DNA from: Tretioscincus oriximinensis
Lineage: Eukaryota; Chordata; Lepidosauria; Squamata; Gymnophthalmidae
Direction: 5' to 3'
Assembly: GCA_022410635.1 (NCBI GenBank)
Contig: JAJVDF010000246.1
Coordinates: 894,481-958,480, forward strand
DNA: 64,000 bases
The notes below the pieces were generated by a model. That model was not told where the DNA came from, did not search any database, and saw only the letters and a program-made list of their open reading frames with translations. Shown one piece after another: positions 40,430 to 49,715 of this stretch. Each line of letters starts with the position of its first letter. Positions within the stretch are counted from its first letter, which is position 1. Both the position numbers and the translations under genes were made by a program.

Positions 40430-40770
40430 GAACAACATGGCTATGGGAATCCATGCTCTGGTAACTTTTGCACTGGATTACTCTAATGAGCTGTATGTGG
40501 TGCTGCCCTTGAAGATTGTTTGGAAACAGCAGCTGATGCGGAACAGAGCAGCTAGATTGCTAACAGGCATGTTCGATGGATGTACTTTATGCTGGAACTA
40601 AAAGAACTGCATTCAGTTCGTATAAAATGTCTTGGGCCCCAAATGTCTGAAGGATTGTCTTCTTCAGTGCAGACCTGCCCACACCCTACCGAAGAGACCC
40701 TTGTGACAGTCCCACCATTTTTAGTAGTCAAAGGGGTGTGGATACAATGTCTTACACATATGCAAAGGAC
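40430..40770 (+). mobile_element. L2 LINE fragment
   Basis: LDYSNELYVVLPLKIVWKQQ followed by LMRNRAARLLTGM matches the L2 reverse transcriptase C-terminal pattern LDYCN-LYxGLP and QNAAARLLTG. It is interrupted by stops after 40600. Confidence 0.75.
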
Positions 40771-40784
40771 TGACACGAAGCAGA

Positions 40785-40896
40785 GAGATTAGCTTTGTTC
40801 TCATTGGCACTTTAAGGATAAAAGCAACAGGATGAAAATTGCAAGGAAGTAGATATAGATTATATGTCTCTCTTGACAGCCCCCAGATTATGGAAT
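40785..40896 (+). mobile_element. CR1-b fragment
   Basis: AGATTAGCTTTGTTCTCATTGGCAC (40788-40812) and AAAATTGCAAGGAAGTAGAT fit the LFSLAHG and MKLQGSRF codons of CR1-b. Confidence 0.6.
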
Positions 40897-40897
40897 G

Positions 40898-41500
40898 GTC
40901 ACAGAATCGTACAGTTGGAAGAGACCTCCAGGGTCATGAGGTCCAACCGCCTGTTCAATGCAGGATTCCAGCCTCTGGTTGAAGGCTTCCAGTGAAGAAG
41001 AACTCATCACAGGCAGGACTCCTGAGATACCATTTGCAGGGAGTCATGAACAGGAGCATATTTTACTTTCCTCTGTTCGGACTGCCCAGGGGCATCTGGT
41101 GGGCCTCTGTGTGAGACAGAATGCTGGACTTGATGGGCTGTGGCCTGATCCAGTATGGCTTTTCTTATGTTCTTATCACTTCTTGTGGCAACCTGTTCCA
41201 CTGGTTTATCATGTTTACTGTCAGAATTTTTCTCTCAATAGCTAATGTTCTACTGAGAACAAAGCTGATCCCTCTGCTCTGTGACAGTCCTTTAGATGTT
41301 TGTAGGCAACTATGAAGTCTCCTCTTAGTGTTCTCATTTGCAGACTGAACATCCCTAGATCCTTTAACTGTTCTTTAAGGAACATGACTTCCTTTGAACA
41401 TGCAGTAGTTTATCAATGTCCTTTTTAAGTTGGGATGCCCAGAACTGAACACAGGACTCCAAAGTAGTGTAAAGAGGAATCATTGCTTCATGTGATCTTA
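40898..41500 (-). mobile_element. CR1-b 3' part, split by CR1-a
   Basis: TCACAGAATCGTACAGTTGG tail and CCTCCAGGGTCATGAGG at the left, resuming after 41176 with TGTGGCAACCTGTTCCAC and continuing into reversed CR1 coding sequence (CAGAACTGAACACAGGACTC). Confidence 0.8.
41011..41176 (+). mobile_element. CR1-a 3' end inserted in CR1-b
   Basis: AGGCAGGACTCCTGAGATAC to TTATGTTCTT, flanked on both sides by ATCAC. Confidence 0.85.
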
Positions 41501-41650
41501 GGCTGCATCCACACATCCTTTATTTATTCCACTATGGTTGGATATTCCACAATAAAGCATTGTGGGGACAGATTTATTCCAGAATATCCATGCTTTGTCA
41601 TGGAATATTCAATTATAGTGGAATAATTAAGTGAAGTGTGGATGCAGCCT
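41501..41650. mobile_element. Harbinger-like MITE
   Basis: GGCTGCATCCACACATCC left and GTGTGGATGCAGCC right are inverted repeats; TTA flanks both ends, the 3-bp duplication expected of PIF/Harbinger. The centre is AT-rich and palindromic. Confidence 0.75.
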
Positions 41651-41799
41651 TAGACTCCCTTCAGATACCTGTTCACTCTGGCTTTGGACAGAGCATTGTA
41701 ATGTTGTCAGTTATTATCACTTTATCTAGGACTTTTGGAGTTAAAGAGCCATTTTGTGGCCACGCCNCCTTCCCAAGACTTTTTCCTTTACCTTCCTAG

Positions 41800-42087
41800 T
41801 GGTAGNTAACAGCTTGGATAGCTTCAAGAGAGGACTAGACAGGTTTATGGACACCAGGAGTATAAAAAAGTCCTAGGATGGATGTCTGGATGCTGCCTCT
41901 GGGATGGAGCCACAGGCAGGACTCCTGAAATGCCATTTGCAGGGAGTCATGAACAGGAGCATATTTTGCTTTCCTTTGTTCAGGCTGCCCAGNTGCATCT
42001 GGTGGGCCTCTGGGTGACACAGAATGGTGGACTTGATGGGCTGTGGCCTGATCCAGGATGGCTCTTCTTAGGTTCTTAGGTTCTAAG
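41800..42087 (+). mobile_element. CR1-a 3' end
   Basis: GTGGTAGNTAACAGCTTGGA to TTCTTAGGTTCTTAGGTTCT; a full 3' UTR. Confidence 0.85.
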
Positions 42088-42227
42088 GAGACGGTCTTTC
42101 ATCTGAGGGATCCAGTTTCGAGGCCCCGTGTTGGACGTTGGGAGGGGTGAGCGACTTCTGGACGAGATGCTGGACGAGATGGGCTGTGGCCCAATCCAGT
42201 ATGGCTCATCTTATGTCCATATGTTCT
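42088..42227 (+). repeat. SINE-B head piece joined to a CR1-a tail
   Basis: AAGGAGACGGTCTTTCATC and TTTCGAGGCCCCGTGTTGG are SINE-B head; GAGATGGGCTGTGGCCCAATCC to ATATGTTCT is a CR1-a tail. Confidence 0.6.
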
Positions 42228-42680
42228 TTCCTGCTTTCCTTGTTTCTCTTTTTCTTTCCTTTCAGGTTTGCAGACACGATGCACACCAAGGAGCAGTTCC
42301 GGACATCGTCAGCAAGTGACTGCCACCTGCCTGACTCAGCTGCCTGCCTGAGGCTGTGCAAAGGCACTGGGCACCTCGTGCCAACAGCAGTTTCTGGTCT
42401 GGCTGCTGCGCAGCGTCTGCGCACAGCCATAGGCAGGTGGCTGAGTCAGGCAGGCAGCAGCCGCTCCCTACCGACATCCGGAACTGCTCATGATGTTGTG
42501 CACTCTTGTCTGGATGATGCAGATACGGTGCACACTACCAAGATCAGTTCCGGACATTTTGAGGAGGTAAAAGAGGGGGGAAAGGTAAACCCCTCCCCCA
42601 CGGTTCTTCTTGTGCGGTCGGAGCCACACTCAAGTGGCCAAAGAGCCACAGATGGCTCTGAAGTCGCAATTTCTGACCTA
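42228..42680. other. Unrecognised sequence with an internal inverted repeat
   Basis: CCACCTGCCTGACTCAGCTG near 42327 and CAGGTGGCTGAGTCAGGCAG near 42435 are inverted copies about 110 bp apart. GTTCCGGACAT occurs at 42297 and 42548. One + frame is open for 181 codons (42138-42683), but it starts inside repeats and has no domain. It is more likely a palindromic element than a gene. Confidence 0.4.
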
Positions 42681-42737
42681 TGATCTAGGATTTATAGTAA
42701 GCTGACAGAGCTGTAATTCCTGGCTCATCCCTGGAGC

Positions 42738-42785
42738 TGGGGACTGAACCCAATGACCTTGAAAGTTCTTTCAACTCTATGATCT
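42738..42785 (+). mobile_element. CR1-b 3' terminus
   Basis: GACTGAACCCAATGACCTTG and TTCAACTCTATGATC are the terminal bases of CR1-b. Confidence 0.55.
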
Positions 42786-42826
42786 TTTTTTGGAGGGGGG
42801 AGATTGGTATTTCTTTTGTTACCTTC

Positions 42827-43583
42827 CAGNGTGGATTTGATTTAAATCTAACTGATTTAAATCACGATTTAAATCACGATTTAAATCACTAGTCAGTAAG
42901 GCTTGATTTAAATCAGTGATTTAAATCAAAGTTTCTACCTAAACTAGTTCTTGCTATTTTAACATGCAAGTAGATGAAGATTTTTAGAATCACAAAGTTT
43001 CACNTTCATTNTCTTGTCTGCTTGCCCTTCCTCCTCCTCANNCTTAGATTCACNTTCTTCTTGTGTTGTGCAGATCTATTCCACTCCAAACNATCAGAAA
43101 CATATTGNCTAACTTCTTGGACTTGGCNCNGAAGGGGTTGATTCTGTATTCATAGGTTTGTAGAACAATAGGATNAAGGTCTTTTTCTCAACTNTGTTCA
43201 TGTTGTAACATTTTTGCTGNNAAGAAGAGGCTGGGACCTCTGCGGAGTCAANTNCAGTTTTGAGAACNGCNTAAGTNAAGCGAGCGTCTGTNATNATANA
43301 GGAGAGAAACTGCCCACNAATCCTACAGAAACCTCTGGAAGAGCATGGCATTGGGAATGTTANACATATACAGCCTTTATTCTACTGAGTTAAACAAATC
43401 AGCTTTATCTCATGATGGAAGAACCTTTGGATGGTAAAATATTTTCCTCAAAAAGCAGTTTATTGAAAAAACCCCCGATTTAAATAAAAAAAATCCGATT
43501 TAAATNAAAAAAATCCGATTTAAATAAAAAAAATCCAATTTTTTTGATTTTTTTTTAAAAAACATTGATTTTTATCCACCTTG
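42827..43583 (-). mobile_element. hAT element with TTTAAATC repeats, copy 1
   Basis: Starts CAGNGTGGATTTGATTTAAA and ends TTTTTATCCACCTTG. TTACCTTC at 42819-42826 and again at 43584-43591 is a perfect 8-bp target duplication, so it is a hAT element inserted by transposition. It is the reverse-oriented sibling of 61058-61960 and lacks about 155 bp present there. It is crowded with Ns (43004-43365). Confidence 0.9.
43109..43351 (-). CDS. 80-codon open frame inside hAT copy 1, function unknown
   Basis: An 80-codon frame, equivalent to 61273-61515 in copy 2 and read on the element's same strand. Apart from N positions and one or two residues the two proteins agree throughout (shared words: SSRGFCRI, DSAEVPASS, QQKCYNMN, ILLFYKPMNTESTP). 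It does not show a BED finger or the hAT C-terminal dimerisation motif, and I do not recognise it. It may be a transposase exon remnant, a small accessory protein, or chance conservation between two recent copies. Expression is not evident. Confidence 0.3.
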   Translation of the reverse strand: MPCSSRGFCRIXGQFLSXXXTDARXTXXVLKTXXDSAEVPASSXQQKCYNMNXVEKKTXILLFYKPMNTESTPXXPSPRS

Positions 43584-43591
43584 TTACCTTC

Positions 43592-43990
43592 TATGTTCAG
43601 ACACAGAGCCTGATCTCAGGAAAGAACTACCTATTTTGATGAATAATTCTTCAGTTTCACACTTAACAACTTCTGGATGAACGCCATTTAATCTTGGTAA
43701 TTTGTTGGCATTGAGTTTTTTTGAGACATGTGCTCTGATTTCCTCCTTTAAAAGATAAGTATATCTAAAATCACACCTTCTGCCTTCTTCAGCCAAAGCA
43801 GAAGCAAGATAATTCATTTAATCTTTTTGCAATCTCCACGACATCTTTAATTATCCTGCTCTGCCCATTGACATTTAGTGGCCCAACTGTTTTAATGGTT
43901 GGGTTCCTACTTTTGATGTACATAAAGAAATTATAGGTTGTTCTTGGCATTACGAGCTCATTCGTTCCAAATTATTGCTCCTCAATCAAG
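43592..43990 (-). mobile_element. CR1-type LINE, region upstream of the reverse transcriptase core
   Basis: In reverse it reads YNFFMYIKSRNPTIKTVGPL, then KDVVEIAKRLNE and, after frameshifts, ANKLPRLNGVHPEVVK. These resemble the CR1 stretch that leads into the KSPGPDGIHPRVLK motif. It is degenerate. Confidence 0.55.
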
Positions 43991-43999
43991 AACTTATAA

Positions 44000-44765
44000 A
44001 ACAAGGTTTTATAAGTTGCCTCTCCCATGGGCATTTCCTCTCAATATTAGGAATCGTAAGGAAAAGAATTGAAAACAAGTCAGCAAGTGTTGTTTTGCCC
44101 CTTTATAAGTCTGTGGTGAGGACACGTTTGGAATACGGTGTACAATTCTGGTCACCACACCTCAAAAAAAGATATTGTAGAACTAGAGAAGGTGCAGAAA
44201 AGGACAACAGGAATGGTCAAAGGACTTGAGCACCTCCCTTATGAAGTCAGGGTGCAACGTCTGGGACTCTTCAGCCTGTAAAGATGGTATTTAAGAAGTG
44301 CTCTTATTGAAGTCTACAAAATCATGCATGGGGTGGATAAGGTGAATAGAGAAAAAATATTTTCTCTGTCACACAACACTAGGACAAGGGGGCATAATGG
44401 GTTGAAAAGAGAGGACAGAAAAAGGAAAGTATTTTTTCACCTGGAAGGTCATCAGCCTGTGGAATTTACTTCCTGAAGAGGTGGTGGTAGCTAACAGCCT
44501 GGATAGCTTTAAGACAGGATTAGACAAGGACATCAAGGGTATAAATAGCTGATAGGACGGATCTTTTGATGCTTTCTCCAGGATGAAGCAACAGGCAGGA
44601 TTCCCAATAGATCATTTGCAAGGCATCATGACCAGGTGAAGATTTTGCTTCCTTCTGTTTCATACTGCCCAGGTGCAGTTGGTGGGCCACTGTGTGAGAT
44701 AGAATGCTGAACTAGGTGGGCCCTGGCATGATTCAGCAGGGCTCCTCTTACATTTTTATGTTCAC
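44000..44765 (+). mobile_element. CR1-a 3' part
   Basis: [36 protein letters not shown] and the rest of the C-terminal region in broken frames, then the 3' UTR and an ACATTTTTATGTTC end. It is older than most copies. Confidence 0.85.
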
Positions 44766-44867
44766 TGCCTGACTTAATCCAGAAAAAAAACCCCAAACAG
44801 ATTAAGGCCTAAAGCTGGTTAAAAAATAGATATGTAATCAGGTCCAATCACTTCTCTATAAATTGTC

Positions 44868-44993
44868 TTGGTCACACATGTGCTTTTTAAACTGTTTTCA
44901 GCCCTGAAGGCCTGAACTGTAAATCAGAAAAAAAAAACAGATAAAAACTGTTCTTCAGGACTGAAGATGGTGTGAAAGCATGTGTGTGACCAA
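44868..44993. mobile_element. 126-bp palindromic MITE
   Basis: TTGGTCACACATGTGCTTT left and AAAGCATGTGTGTGACCAA right are inverted repeats. The inner arms AACTGTTTTCAGCCCTGAAG and TTCAGGACTGAAGATGG continue the fold. Confidence 0.7.
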
Positions 44994-45055
44994 TGTTCTT
45001 AGGAATGTGCTCCTCAGAACTATTCATAACACTGCTGAGGGCCACAGAATTTTAC

Positions 45056-45282
45056 ATAAGAACATAAGCAGAGCCATACTGGATCAGGCCACAGCCCATC
45101 AGGTCCAGCCTTCTGTCTCACACAGAGGCCCACCAGATGCCCCTGGGCAGTCCNAACAGAGGAAAGCAAAATATGCTCCTGTTCATGACTCCCTGCAAAT
45201 GGTATCTCAGGAGTCCTGCCTGTGGCTCCATCCCGGGGACAGCATCCAGACATCCATCCTAGTATCCATTTATACCCTTAGA
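45056..45282 (-). mobile_element. CR1-a 3' end
   Basis: ATAAGAACATAAGCAGAGCC through CATCCTAGTATCCATTTATA. Confidence 0.85.
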
Positions 45283-45662
45283 AAAGATTTTAAGAAATGA
45301 TTGCATTCAAACACCAAGGGGAAATAAGTTCAGAAATTGTAGAGCTGTAAAATTGATTTTTTTAAATCAGCGCCTGCCAATCCGAGTGCCAGGCCAATGG
45401 CCACAGTTGGGCTTTAATAGCTCATAAGAATATATTTGCATGAGTTGCAGGCTTTTTGTCTGCTTCCAAATGCTTGTCTCTGAGTAAGTTTAAAAATATG
45501 TGTAGCTCCAGTTGTTGTGATTTGCTGCTTCTTGTTTCTTCTCCCTTAAGTAAAGAGGACGTGGCCTTTCTTTTGGCCTTCAAATGTCAGCTAGGCACTT
45601 GCCAGCACTAGGAAGCCTCAATTCCAGGTCTTTCCTTACGCTGCCACGAACACTGCATTGCA
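45283..45662. promoter_or_regulatory. Candidate conserved non-coding element
   Basis: Unique sequence with TAATAGCTCATAAG, ATATTTGCATGAGTTGC (an octamer-like ATTTGCAT near 45434) and GCTTCTTGTTTCTTC. No repeat matches and no frame. The call rests on texture and motifs only. Confidence 0.35.
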
Positions 45663-45670
45663 AGCAATGG

Positions 45671-46374
45671 TAGACTGAGGCCTAAACTAATTAATATTCA
45701 TGCTCATTTGCATATTAATGATGATGCAAATCACCCACCAACATGCATACCCCTCCAGAATCCCTGCCCGAGAAATCTGCGAAGCACTTGAGAATTTTCC
45801 GAAGGGTGNGAGAAATCTGCAACGTGAATGAGAAATTTTGAAAGTGCATGAGAAATTTGCATTTTTTTTAATTATTTTTTTTACTGTGCGGGAGAAGAAG
45901 AAGAAGAACTTGGTTCTTATACCCCGCTTTTCTCACATTTCAAAGGGACTCAAAGCGGCTTACAAGGATATATTTTGCCCGAAGGCTCACATTCTATCTT
46001 CCCCACCAGGCTCTGGTGGTTCCCATGTATCTACTTGCATTCAGTTGCAATTTCTTGCANTTCNTGCTTTCGAATAGCTGGGTTGGCTAGAGCTACAGGC
46101 TAGTGGAAGGNGCTCAGCCCTCCCCACTTCCAACACAGGGCTTCGAAACCCCATCTCCCAGGCGAGAGACGAATTCCTAAGCAACTGAGCTATCCGTGCC
46201 TGCTGGGAGGGTGCCTTTAGGAGCTGGCCCCATTTGCCAGAGCCCTCTTGTGGTGGGGCAGTGAATTTTTATTATTATTTTTCCCTCAGCAAAAAATGGG
46301 TAAATCCTCCCTCCCCCTGGAAGACACCCCAAAAATGGCTTCCTCCCCAAAATAGGAGCCACCTGGCCAGCGTA
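45671..46374 (+). mobile_element. Foldback element (type 2) split by SINE-B
   Basis: TAGACTGAGGCCTAAACTAA to CACCTGGCCAGCGTA. AGCAATGG at 45663-45670 and AGCAATAG at 46375-46382 match at seven of eight bases, a hAT-length target duplication. Its interior defines the uninterrupted order of the family. Confidence 0.75.
45893..46202 (-). repeat. SINE-B inside the foldback element
   Basis: (GAA)n, CCCCGCTTTTCTCACAT and reversed head ending GAGCTATCCGTGCC. Confidence 0.85.
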
Positions 46375-46382
46375 AGCAATAG

Positions 46383-46885
46383 GCCAGTATAAATGAGAAA
46401 ATATAAGAAGTTTAAGATAAAAGAGGTCATTTGTTTGGGGTAGTAAATAAAATATTCAGAGAGATCTAGTATCATTTTTTATTACTGTTGGGTATTACTG
46501 ACAGATACTAATAGGTGGATGCACATGACTGGGATGGCAGTGTAATGAATGCATGGTGAGCGTACTTGGAAATGATAACTGGTTCTGTTGATCGGGTATT
46601 TCATGGGAAACGGTCACATGTGTGGTTGTGCTTTTCTGTGACCGCGCATGCGCATCAGCACCAGCATAGATAGTGGTACATAGGATGGCTGCAGACGCAC
46701 TATGCCTAAATACGTAGGCGAAAGCGCATTGGAAATTTCCCAATCCAATCTGAAGTGGATGCCAAAATTCATGACCGTATCCACTCCATCTTAAGAATCC
46801 CCACAGCATACGCTGCGAAAGCGGAATCTCTCCCACCTGGCTGCAGAAAAAGCTGGAAAAAAAGTTTTTTTCTGTCAAGGGTAGA
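46383..46885. other. Unique DNA with an NRF1-like site
   Basis: GCGCATGCGC at 46644-46653 is a perfect NRF1-type palindrome in otherwise CpG-poor DNA, with CGTAGGCGAAAGCGC about 65 bp downstream. No CpG island or exon accompanies it. The minus-strand 127-codon frame has no recognisable domain. Confidence 0.4.
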
Positions 46886-47190
46886 AGAAGAAGAAGAAGA
46901 ACTGGGTTTTATACCCCGCTTTTCTCACCTTTCAAAGGGACTCAAAGCGGCTTACAAGGATATATTTTGCCCGAAGGCTGACATTCTATCTTCCCCACCA
47001 GGCTNTGGTGGTTCCCATGTATCTACTTGCANTCAGTTGCAATTTCTTGCAATTCNTGCTTTCGAATAGCTGGGTTGGCTAGAGCTACAGGCTAGTGGAA
47101 GGTGCTCACCCCTCCCCACNTCCCACACAGGGCTTCGAAACCCCATCTCCCAGGCGAGAGACGGATTCCTTAGCGACTGAGCTATCCGTG
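46886..47190 (-). repeat. SINE-B, full length
   Basis: (GAA)n, CCCCGCTTTTCTCACC, reversed body and head to GAGCTATCCGTGG. Confidence 0.85.
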
Positions 47191-47204
47191 GTGGTGAGGT
47201 GCTA

Positions 47205-47805
47205 CAGGTGAAACCTCGTTATAACAAATCTTGTGATAATGAAATTCCCAGTGTAACAAACCAATTAGAAAGTCCCGGCAGAACACCGTTGAGAACAATG
47301 TAAAAATGCCCCCGCTGTAAGAAACTTCGTTGTAATGAACGTTTCAGTATAGCAAACTGATTTCTGTGCGCCTGCCTATTCTGCAAGGCCTTGTTATAAC
47401 GAAGTAAAGTGCAAGAGGGGTGGGGCATTCAGTACAGAGTGACAGCAAAGATTTTCAAACCACCAATGAATGACAGGATTGAGTCCTCAGTATCTGATGG
47501 ATAACTGGGACAACGATTGGGTCCTGTGTGAAAGTAAATATATTGGGTCTTACCATGGCATGGGGTTGACCAAGCTCTGTCCAGAGATACAGACCAAAGT
47601 AACACTCACTGGGGTCACGATGGTTTTTGTGTGTTTACAAGTGCATTAAAGTGGTTTTCGCAATGGTTTCTGGGGTTTGCAAGTGTGTTACTGCGATAAC
47701 TAATTAAAGTCGTCTTTTGCATTGGTTTCAGTATAACGAAAGTTCCATTATAACATGCACTTGTTTTCTTGCCCCTTGGAGTTCATTATAACGAGGTTTC
47801 ATCTA
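47205..47805. mobile_element. Tigger/pogo-like DNA transposon, non-autonomous
   Basis: CAGGTGAAACCTCGTTATAA left and TTATAACGAGGTTTCATCTA right are inverted repeats, each flanked by TA. Repeated (G/C)TTATAAC-type words run through it. 601 bp without a transposase frame. Confidence 0.75.
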
Positions 47806-47807
47806 TA

Positions 47808-48285
47808 TTGTCCGATCCCTTGGCAGTTACGGGCTGTGATTCACGCTGTTTAAGGGCTGCAAGGGTGCCTGGGATGGGCCCCCCAGGAATTAGATTCTGA
47901 CATTATGCAAACGAGAGTCGGCATCCATTTCTTCAAATGTCGCCGAATCAGTGTGTGGCCTGAGTCAGCATTTTGGTCTTCCAGTGCAATGATATCGGGC
48001 TAATAAGCTGAAACACAATCCAGAGCGGAGGAAGAAACACCCAGTCTTCTTTCCAGCTGAGAGATTCTCACTTTGTTTGGGGAAGGGTAGCTCCTCTAGG
48101 AAAATAAGGCAAAAAACGAATCTGCAAGTAATGGTGCCTATTGCTCCAGCAGTATAGGAAAGGTTGAAGCACCAGGATAAATAGAGCCCACCTGGGCTTA
48201 TTTGCCCAGAGCCTGCAGTGAGGCTGCTTTTAAGAAGAGCCTGCAGTATGTGCACTTGGATGAGCCTAAAGTTACATGCAGGGCC
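47808..48285. promoter_or_regulatory. Candidate conserved non-coding element
   Basis: Unique DNA with ACATTATGCAAACGAGAG (octamer-like ATGCAAA near 47905), CCGAATCAGTGTGTGGCC and GGGCTAATAAGCTG. Frames are closed. Supported by motif content and absence of repeats only. Confidence 0.35.
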
Positions 48286-48289
48286 GGAT

Positions 48290-48540
48290 TTGGGTTACGT
48301 TTTTGCAACCCCTGGGCTGCAAAAATGTTTGCGCCACCACCCCGAACGCTTCCAGGCTGGACAGGAAGTGATTTCATTTATTGGACGGGACAGGAAGTGA
48401 TGTCACTTACGGGGCGGGACAGGAAGTGATGTCACTTCCGAGGCGGGACAGGAAGTGATGTCACTTCCGAGGCGGGACAGGAAGTGATGTCACTTCGGGT
48501 GCCATTCCCAGAAGCAGATTCCGGAAGTGACATCATTTGC
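48290..48540. mobile_element. MITE-E copy with a 29-bp minisatellite
   Basis: Five units start at 48361, 48390, 48419, 48448 and 48477, exactly 29 bp apart; the later ones read ACAGGAAGTGATGTCACTTC. Each has a GGAAGTGATGTCACTTCC-type palindrome that combines an ETS-like GGAA with a CRE/ATF-like TGATGTCA. Confidence 0.8.
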
Positions 48541-48794
48541 CTTATTCTCTCTGTCTCCCACTCTCAGCTGCCTATACAGGGCCTGCGGTAGCAGCTCGGG
48601 GCAGAGAGGCAAAGCAGCACACAGGCAGGCAGTTGGCAGCGCATGCAAGGCAGCAGAGCAACAATACAATGGTGCATGNTGGTTGTGCTCATGGTGGTGT
48701 CTGGGACCTGTGCAGTATGTGTCTGCTGTTCCTGGGACATGCCCAATAGACGCAACTGGGAGAAATTTTATTAGTTGCACAGGCTTGTTTGTCT
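48541..48794. other. No gene seen
   Basis: CAG/GCA-rich unique DNA; short frames on both strands are shadows of each other. Confidence 0.35.
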
Positions 48795-49100
48795 ATTTCT
48801 GGGCCTGATTCTGATTTGTTCGGCAAGGTCAAGACTATGTGCCTTTCAAAGCCTGGTCCTTTGTCTTTGAAACTCCCTTCCTCAAGATTTTAGAGAAGAA
48901 GCGAACTTTCACCGATTTCGTAAACATTTAAAAGCTTTCCTCTTGAACTCTTCTGAGTGTGCTCCAGCAGAAATCCTGCTTCTCTAATAGTCTTCTATAT
49001 TGTGCTGACCTATTTTATGTATGTAACTGTTTTACAGCTTTTATTTTGGTTTGGTTTGCTGCTGAATTTATCGTTCCTGTAGATCTGTATGTTTTAGCTC
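48795..49100 (+). mobile_element. L2 LINE 3' end, diverged
   Basis: In broken frames it gives FETPFLKILEKKRTFTDF, the L2 pattern LWNSLP...SFKKxLKT, followed by TATTTTATGTATGTAACTG. Confidence 0.5.
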
Positions 49101-49182
49101 TGGTTTGCTCAGCTGAGGATCCTAAATGTTTCAACTCACTTTTCACCAGGTGTTTGGATACACCTGGCAAAGGCCAATTCTG

Positions 49183-49305
49183 CAGCTAGAGCTACAGGCT
49201 AGTGGAAGGTGCTCACTCCTCCCCACATCCCACACAGGGCCTCCAAACCCCATCTCCAAGGTGAGAGACCGTTTCCTAAGTGACTGAGCCATTCGTGCAT
49301 GATGC
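49183..49305 (-). repeat. SINE-B head, reverse
   Basis: AGAGCTACAGGCTAGTGG to AAGTGACTGAGCCATTCGTGC. Confidence 0.8.
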
Positions 49306-49458
49306 AGATTTTTTTAAATTATCATCATGATCATCATCATCATTGTCTTGAGTGGTTTGACAGTAAAAATGTGGACGTCTGCTTGCTCTTGTATAGCCCT
49401 ATCAAAAGTTTGTCTTTAGAGAATGGCGAAAGTAATACAACAATCATAATAAAAAAGT

Positions 49459-49580
49459 CCAGCAAAGGAGCTAGCAGCACTTTGAGACTAACTGGAGAAA
49501 AGTGGTTGGCATAAGCTTTCGTAGACAGGTCTACTTCTTCAGATGCATCTGCTAGACTAACACGACTATTTCTCTGAAAA
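49459..49580. mobile_element. Penelope-like family fragment
   Basis: CAGCAAAGGAGCTAGCAGC through GCTTTCGTAGACAGG and ATTTCTCTGAAAATAA, matching 7563 onward nearly base for base. Confidence 0.6.
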
Positions 49581-49604
49581 TAATAAAAAAGGATAGGAAG
49601 AGGA

Positions 49605-49715
49605 GAGCACAAATGGCACAGTGGCTAGGAGCCGATCTTTCAATTGGGAGATTTGGTTTCGAGGCCCTGTGTCAGATGTGAAGAGGGCTGAGCGCCTTCG
49701 ACTGGCTTTCAGTAG
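49605..49715 (+). repeat. SINE-B head
   Basis: GAGCACAAATGGCACAGTGG, TTTGGTTTCGAGGCCC and GCGCCTTCGACTGG. Confidence 0.65.

Noticed and set aside
42138..42683. 181-codon + strand frame
   Set aside because: Starts in a SINE/CR1 chimera and crosses a palindromic block; no domain, no splice context.
46495..46878. 127-codon minus frame
   Set aside because: No domain; the codons cover unique DNA with no splice sites that would extend it.
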